Assembly (NCBI GenBank): GCA_020152595.1
Contig: JAIGNY010001912.1
Coordinates: forward strand, 1,702,001 to 1,766,000
Origin: Chiridota heheva
Lineage: Eukaryota > Echinodermata > Holothuroidea > Apodida > Chiridotidae
DNA length: 64,000 nt
Direction: 5' to 3'
Shown: in pieces, positions 52,501 through 61,500 of the stretch
Numbering within the stretch: position 1 is the stretch's first letter
Layout: every line of letters starts with the position of its first letter
Program-made: the position numbers and the translations under genes
Notes under the pieces: model-generated
Database searches by the model: none
Seen by the model: only the letters and a program-made list of their open reading frames with translations
Told to the model about the DNA's origin: nothing

Positions 52501-55500
52501 TAATAATTTGTTATAAAGGGATCACATTTCTTTTTTTAAGAATCAGATAAACTAGTCTACTTACTTACTTGAATTGCAATCATACAGCATACCAAACAAT
52601 GCTGAAGGTAATGTCTGGACTAGGGCTTCAGTGGTCGAGCAACTTTATCTTATATGAAAGGACTTCAATAAAAACAAAATGGTAAAGAAACTACTTCCCA
52701 ATCTTATTCCGTTAAGAAGATTTTTATAAGCTCATGTCTTATTTGTGTAGAAATGACTGCTTCTATTAAGGTAGGTTGGCACCATCATCCTCAAATTCTT
52801 AACAATTGTTAATTAATTACATAGAACTTTTATCTAACTTTTTCACTATTTGAATTATTTTCCCTTTAACTTTTTTCAGGTGTAAATTATTGTTATCCTT
52901 TCTAGATTCTGTTTTACCACTTCCCTGACATATCCAATGGTTTTAAGCCACACAATTGCAGAACAACATATGATAGAATACATAAATACTTTAAGCCTTA
53001 CTCTCCCAGCGTCACGGTGACCGTGACGCTTACGATCCCTTTTCCAAAAAAACATTTGAGTACCTTCCCAAAATCCTATAAAGCTGCAAATAAGTTCATT
53101 CAAACCAGATTGAATAGATCTGTCATAATATGGTTATTTTGTTGAGGGGTTAGATTAAAAAAATTCAAGTAAAATCGTTACAAAAAAGTACATTTTTTAA
53201 AAAAACGTTTAAGAAAAAAAAAGAAGAAGATTACGACGAATGTCATACATGAATATTGTTTTTTTCAGGTAAAGTATAAAAACAGTTTGAATTGTTGGTT
53301 GCTACACGATTTTTACTTGTACTTGGTCAATGTTTGTGTTTTTTTGAAGAAAATATGCCAAAATTTGTGATTTTGGGCCATTTTTGACCTTTTTTAACAA
53401 AAATCATAAAACCGCCCAAATATTGTATTGAATTTTTAAAATCTCTACGGGTAGAGGAGAAATAGATCGTTCAGACAAACTATTACAATAACAGATGCAC
53501 CCCCTCTACATGCCTAAAAGGTCTCTGATGATGACGTCAATTCGCGTCTTTTTTTCTTCTTTCTTTTTTTTCTTCGCACTCTCGATACAACAAAATGGCG
53601 AGATACAACGTCGAACGTGCCTTCCGACTCCTATGTTTTCTTCAGAATAATGATGATTCAGAGGGGTCGGAAACAACTTCTGATGAAGAAGATGTACCAG
53701 AACTCGACCAGATTGAGGAAGAGGAGAATATAGAGCCTGCTGAGATGGATAGCGATCTGTTCCAAATTCCGGAGTTGGTGAGTGTTTTCTTCCAAAAATA
53801 GCGAAAGTACTAAAATAAGGCTTATAGAATTCTAATGATAAATTAGCGAGGATTTTTTGCTTGTTACGATAAACAAGTAAAAGGGACACTAAAATCACAT
53901 ATAAAAAATCCCAACTGAACCCCAATAATAACATTTCTAAATGGACTGAAATATAAGTATTTCCCAATGGCAAAATTGTAAATTTAGGCCTACTGAAATA
54001 TGTGTATTCCCAATTTCACAAAATCCAAGTTCCATTATTTCAGGGGCCGAAATCACAATTTTATGGGGGAAAGTGGAGTAGGGGTCCCATGTTAGGGCAA
54101 AATACACATGTTGGGAGTGCCCCAGGCCCATTTAGAGGAAAATGCTTGTATATAGGCCTAGTACAGGTATATTATTTTGATGCCCCATTTTTTGGGACCA
54201 TAATCCTTTTCCCCTCCCCCTGGCTATGCCACTGTTGTGGTGATTACTAGATCGATAAAACAAACATTTTGGACCACTGTATGTACCCCCGGGCTTCCCG
54301 GCTGTAAAAGTCTGTCCCCACGGCTACCACAAAATTGTGGGGCAGGTTAGAAACCACAATAACATGTTATGCGATAACATGTTATGCGTATGCTTGAAGA
54401 GGACAAGCCGCCCGCTACTCCCCAACCCAAGAGAAAGAGGGACAGACCGTTGAAGATGAGCCCAGGCCCCTCTTCCAGGCCTTCCGCTGCAGTCTCGCCA
54501 CCATCACCACTCAAAGAAAATCCGACTGCAGCGGAAAAACCTGCCTTCAAAACCAGGGAGGAAGAGCGAAACGCTCGGCTGCAGGAGATACAACGGTCAA
54601 AGGTCATCCCTGCAGCCGATAAAGACTATCATCTGTGGGAAGTACTGGTGGAGAGTGACCGGGATCGACACGAGGTCTTCGGTAACTGGTTATGGGAAGA
54701 CCAAACTAAAGTAAGTTGAATGAATATAGTTGCAATTTTTTTTTTTTTTTTTAAATTCTATTTGCAGCAACAAGGTATATCAGAAGACTTTACAAATTTG
54801 GACCTTTTCGGCAAACATTTCTTATGAATTCCATGTGGAATGAACAGAAGTAAGTGTCTAATAGATAATCAGCATAGTCTATCAACATAAAAGTAGCTGC
54901 GAAGCTTGTAATGGCTGAAATTGGGTCAGAAATAAACAAAAAACATTTTCGTGCATAATAAATGAGGTAAATGACCTAATTTGCATATCATTTGCATAAT
55001 TTCTTCTTATTTTTTTTGCAAATGATGATGTAAACATCTTGTTTTTCTGCATTCTATTAGTTTTGGACATCACAGAAGGGGAAAATGCATTTTTTTTGGA
55101 AAAATTAGTGCCATACACTATTAGATAGATTATTAACAGAATCGAGGGATAATTTTTAGGTCAAAATGTACCAAATTTTTCATATTTGTGTGATTTTTTC
55201 TTCTTCTGATTCCTAAAAATCCATGAATAGTATCAAATGAAAGGTCTTTCCAAGGACGATTCAGAAATTCTATCCATATTTTTTTGCTATTTAGCCACAA
55301 GGCACAAACGTGTCATAAAGATAAAATGTTTGGAGACCTAATATGCTAATTCAATGACCTAATTTGCATATTTGAGTTCGGAAATATGCACATTTTTTGA
55401 AAGTTCAACATGTTAGCTTTCATAAAAGTCGAACTTGTTTTGGTACAAATGGAACAGAAAGTGCTGAAAAAATCCTCTTTCCAAAAATTTCAGAAATAGC

Positions 55501-58500
55501 TTATTCTATTTTTGGAACCTTGGGAGAGTAAGGGTTAAGGAATCTGAGGATGTGATGTCACAATTAGTCTAATTTCAGTTGTTTCTACACAATTTATACA
55601 AAACTTTAAAACATCTCCTTAACGGAATAAGAAATTTGGAAGTTTTCATCACCATTTTGTTTCTTTTGAAGTCCTCTTTTAAATAAGATGAACTTGCTAG
55701 ACCTCTGGACTTATCCTTTAAGGGTGAAAATAGTACACTTTAAGCTTGCAAGCTATATCAAATATCACTATCCATAACTTTCCCACTTGTCTTTTCTTAT
55801 GTGCCGTATACTTCTTGCCTATAATTTAATAATACATGTAAGTTCTCTTGCTATGTCACTCCATATTAAACAAAATTGGACCAAAAAGAGAAATGATAGA
55901 TAGATATATCAGATAACTAGTAACACAACATATTCTACATATATTCATTCTTAAATTTCATATACTTCTTGTCACAGAGTTTAAGTAAGAATTATGTAGT
56001 TGCTTCCCACCCCATCCCCCAACAAAAAACTGAATGTGCATTGTTACACTAAAAAGAATATAAATGCTATCACCGCTTTCGCAGTGATGGTGAGCAGCCA
56101 AACAAACTAAATGGATTACCATGAGATTACAATAATACTTCCAATTCAATTCATATAATTCCCCAATTTATATATTTCGGAAAATGACTGCAAATGAAAA
56201 TAAATCCCGTACTTTTCAAATATAAATGCACATGCACCCCCTCCCCCCCCCCCCCCTTCCTCCCTCCACAAAACATAATCAAATTGACAAAAAATAATTC
56301 AAAAAAATCTAAATACAAAAAAACTTGGAATTCTGGGAAAATAAGTCTTACATCTCGAATGACTTACTCCATGAGTTCCATGAGGACATTTCCTGGCAGA
56401 AGACACATTCTTTCCATGGTCCCTTCATTGTAAGCAAGGTAATAGATGCAGAGAGACACACCTGTTGCTGCAAGTGAAGGGCGCTGAGTTTCCAGTAGCT
56501 TCTGCACTCCTTGCAGCTCCACAAACTCTACAGCAAACTTCTTGTGGCACAGTAATGCAGCAAGATACTTTAAAGAAAGACATTTGCTCATCTTAAGTTA
56601 TTTCATGATTAAAAAGTGAAGTTAATTTACTTAAAACACTGATTGCTTCAGCCCATGTTGAAGATGTGACTGCAGATACATCATCATATAAATACACATC
56701 ATGGATAATTTTGAACACACAGGAAAAAAATCAATGATACCCAGTTAAATGTCATTCAAAAATGATTGTTTCTAATTACCACAGCTTTCCTGCCAAAGTT
56801 GTCTTGAAAACTGTCACAGTTTCTTATCATTTTTCTATTTATGTTAATATAACATTTAAATAAAAGTAAAATACAGTCATACTTGTTAATTTTATACTCT
56901 TGGCCTGTAAATCAATTCAATTTATTATCACTTGATAGGAGGCCACCAGCCTGTTCATAAAGTACATGACAATGCTAACAGCAGCATAACAGAACATACT
57001 TCAATGTGTTTTCTACAAATTTAAGATAAATCTAAACAACATATACATCTCATCATACAAATCAATTTCACTGTAAAATCCCCAAGCTTTTTCTACAAAA
57101 TAACAATTATTAAGTAAAAGTGGATTTTGCTTCTCGTCTGTAACATAATATGAAATCGCTCCAGTGATGTTAACATAAATATACTTTGGAAAATATTGGT
57201 GCTGTCACAACATGGCTCTATCATGTATCGTGCAGAAAAATATCGCAATATATTGTATATCACGATACTTTTCAAGAAAAGTGACTCACGACACAAATTG
57301 TTGACATCACTAACATTATATGATCATCTGATCATGTAGAGTTACAATTTACTTCATCGTATAATGAACACAAGAAAAAATGATTTGCAGATCTAGCAGA
57401 TAACATGATCACGTGACTATTACGTTCATTATGCATCACGCATGTGTTTATAATTCAGCCAACGTGACCATGAATCATGGAAGTGAGAACCTAAGTGGCA
57501 CATTCTGGACCAATTTTTTGTTTTATATGCCAACTTACATCGGCTAGTGCCAGTGTGTGGTGCAAAGCATACTAATCTGATTTACTCTTGGAATGTTATC
57601 AGGACAACCTTTGTGTGCTCTACAAGCAAAAACCCTGCAACCATGGATTAGTTTAATACCACCGATTAGGCTAATACAACGGATTAGGTTAATACCATGG
57701 ATAAGGTTAATACCATGGATTAGGTTCATACCACGGACTAGGTTAATACCACAGATTAGGTTCATACCACGGATTAGCTTAATATCTAACAAACAATTGA
57801 TGTAAAAAAAAACTTACCCTCAATCCTACAAACGTCAAATGCACATCTCTCGTCTTCTGTAAGTCAATGTAATGCATGACAAGGTCCATTGCACCATTTT
57901 CAAACATTGTTCCCAGCAGCTGAAGCAAAAACACAAACAAATTGAAATATCTTAAAACAACCAGAACCAAAAGGTTTTGTGGTTCTGATGCTTCTTTTTC
58001 ATCAGCTGATTGATCTGCAAAATTTGTACTTACTGTCATGTCATTGCATATCATGAAATATTTGTTCCAGAATATTTATTAACTACAACGGTAAATACCG
58101 TCATGGTTCGCATGCCCATGCAAATTGACACCCATATCATATGACCCGGCCAATTATAAAAATGGCAACTCACACTAAGTCCCACATGGCATCCCACCCC
58201 ATGTCCCACATGGCATCCCACCCCATGTCCCACATGGCATCCCACCCCATGTCCCACATGACATCCCATCCCATGTCCCACATGACATCCCATGTCCCGT
58301 GTGGCATTCCTTCATATGTCCCACAGGGCATCCCATCCTATGACCCACATGGCATTTCATCCTATGTCCCACATCAATCACATCCCAGGTCCCAAATGAC
58401 ATACCACCTCATGTCCCACATGACATCCCATGCCTTGTCCCACATGGCATCCCATGCTATGACCCACATGGATCCCATCCTACATGTATGTCCCACATTA

Positions 58501-61500
58501 ATCCAACCATATGTACCACATGATATCCCTCCCTATGTCCCACATGGCATCCCTCCCTGTGTCCCGCGTCAGTGGCTTCCACAGTCCCTGATTGAGCATA
58601 CTATGTATGAATGTGTCAGTTCATATAAAAACTTATATGCAAATGAGTTGTTGAATAAGAAAAAAAGGTGGAGTAAAATAATTATGCCTGATAGAGCGCT
58701 CGGTGTATACAACATGGTAAATATTATATCATATGTCCCTCATGGCCCCATCCATGTCCCACATGGCATCCTTCCCTCTGTCCACATGCAATCACATCCT
58801 GTCACACTCCCTGTCTAAGCATACTAAATAGAAAAGTCTGGTCAGGTCATATACTGTAGCAACTTTATACAAATGTCCACAATAATAAAGGTGGAGTTCA
58901 ATAATCATGCCTGATACAACTGTTGGTGCCCAAATATTTTAAAGAATTTTAAGGATTTTAAATCTCAAGTGCTACAAGAGAGACTTGAGGATCTCTGAAG
59001 AATATTGGAAAATTACATCATTTTACAGTTATCTTCTAAGAAAATATCAAATGTTTTGTAGACTTTTTAAGGAAACTAGTCTTCAATCCTGTCTTCAGTA
59101 TCTCTGAAAAACTTCAAAATTTTATAAGAAAATTTTAACCTTCCATAAGGATATCTGAAGAAACTTTAACATTTTCTGAGGAATTCTCAAAAAACTTCAA
59201 CATTTCTGAGGAAATCTCAGGACAAATCTGTGGATGGCCAGACAGCCGGAAAGACCGACGGACGTAATCGCCATTACATAGGTTCGCATAATGCTTCGTA
59301 TGCAAACCAATAAACCACACCCACCATGCAGATCAATAAGAATGTTGGCAACATTAGTAATTTGCACAATAATTAACAAGATCATAGAAAGTATGATGTC
59401 AAAACAATTACTCATTGATCCTATTGCAAGAATTTGTCAGTAAGCCCCACCTGCTCATATTCACTACCACAACATTAGAACATATGTACAGACCATGACC
59501 CATCTGTGTACCTGACTGATACAGCATAAACCTGATACAGCATAAATCTGATGTATCGTTCATGGGGTACGGTATGGTGTTAACATCATTTAGCACTTTC
59601 ACATTAAGCAGTGCAAACCATGCATATTAATGATATCTGTTGATAACATAAGCATGTACACAATAACCAACAAAATTATCATGCTCAATATGGCACAAAA
59701 CGGACATACAGTTCCTCATTTATCACTTTTTCAAAATTTTCACTTTTAAGCCCCTTCCACTTATTAATATCCATGATATCATTACCAAAACAGGGCACAT
59801 CTACAGACCATGGGCTAGGCCTGTCTGTGTACCAAATTTGACATGAATCCAGTTTACCTTTCTTCAAATACAATTTCTTTTCAGCAAAATCATATTAAGC
59901 CCTGCCCACAATGCATATTAATGAAATTCAACTTTTTACATAATAAACATGTACACATCAGCTAACATCATTATTATCCCACATATGAAACAAAACAGCC
60001 ATGTGGTTGTTAAAATATGAACATTTCAAGCTTTTTTCAGCAAAATCATATTAAGCCCCGCCCACTATGCAAGCATGCATATGAATGAAATTAAACATTT
60101 TTACATCATGAACATGGACACATCAGTTAACACCATAATTACACCAAATATGAAACAAAACAAATATGCGGTTCTTAAAATATGAACATTTCAAGATTTT
60201 TACATTAAACCTCGCCTACTCATTAATATGCATGATATCACTACCAAAAACAACCATGTACCATCAGCTATCTGTGTACCACATATGACATTAATCCAGT
60301 GTACTGTTCTTGAGATATCACGTTTACAAGCTGGCCATCACAAACACAAACACACATACAAACACACCCATCATGACAGCATAGGTTCCTGATGCTATCG
60401 CATCGGAACCAAAACAAGTGTGGAAGGTGAGCTCTTTGCTTCTCTGATATACAAATCTTCAGAGAATCAAGTTTAAGTATCTCAACATAAAAAAGCAAGT
60501 ATGCACAAAAATAGTCTTTTCCATTAAAATTGGATGCAACTTGACAGCGCCTTGAATTTTGAAGGTAAAATGAAATTTCTTATGCAATGGTGTGTAGTAT
60601 AAACAGTCAGAACTACCTAATTTTTAATGTAGATCTATTGTGTAAGAGGAACAGCTGAATCTAAAAGAAAGCTTTTGGATCTTGTAACTAAGGAATACCT
60701 TGTTTCATCCAAATATTTCATTGGTTGTAGCGAGAATGAACACAAAATTTACACCTTTCCAGTAGAAACTTGATTAACACTTGTCTATCACTTAAATGGT
60801 ACCCTTTCCTTCTAACATTTTTCTTCCTTCTGTATGCCTTATTTGTAGTTATCTGTCTAAGCATTTGTTCTTACCCATAAGAATTAAAAAGACAAAACTT
60901 TTAAGATAATTCAAGACATGCTGTTATACACTGTCAGGTGCAGTGACTTAGTGGTTAAAGAGTCATGCTGGTATGCAAAAGGTGCCGGGTTCGATTCTCG
61001 CCGCGAGCCCTGCATTGTGTCCTTGAGCAAGACACTTCCCTCTGCTTGCTCCAGTTCACTCAGCTGTAAAGTTAAGTACCAGCACTGCTGGGAAGTTAAC
61101 TGGCGTCCTGTCCAGGGGGAGTTTTGTGTTCTTCTGCAAATGTCAAGGAAACTGGCGATAAATAATGATTGGAAGAATGTGAAAATGACAAAACAGAAGA
61201 AAACTTTACTTACCTCCTGATACTCTCCAAGTGGTGTTAAATATTCCAATATAAATCTCTGTTTTATAATAGCTGTCACAGGATACATACTGTGTGACCC
61301 AACAATATACTGAGACAGCTCCACCCAGCTACTGTTACTGAGATCTGCATCAAAGAGTGTCTTGCTCACTTTTCTAGATCTAGACTTCGAGTTCTGTTTT
61401 CCCTTAGATGTTCCTTTCCTTTGATTACTCTTTCTGTGCACATTCTGATGTCTTGTCTGTGATTTAACGTCCTCTGGCTTAGTATCATCTACGGTTTTTG

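Larger units (their letters stand above)
52995..55534 (+). mobile_element. piggyBac-like element, 2.54 kb, no visible catalytic domain
   Basis: Flanked by TTAA on both sides (52991-52994, 55535-55538). Ends GCCTTACTCTCCCAGC and CTTGGGAGAGTAAGGG share a 13-bp inverted CCTTACTCTCCCA. A subterminal palindrome CGTCACGGTGACCGTGACG follows the left end. Two frames have exon-like ends: an acidic one at 53595-53775 and a basic Pro-rich one at about 54384-54711. No DDD catalytic core is recognisable, so the copy looks internally deleted. TTAA targets and CCY-type ends are typical of piggyBac. Confidence 0.7.

Noticed and set aside
58141..58818. 225-codon frame of SHMASHPM repeats
   Set aside because: A 24-bp minisatellite keeps the frame open; composition and degeneration argue against a protein.
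60953..61015. tRNA gene
   Set aside because: A and B boxes are present but the cloverleaf is imperfect and the SINE body follows directly; the same structure recurs at 22.2 and 35.7 kb.
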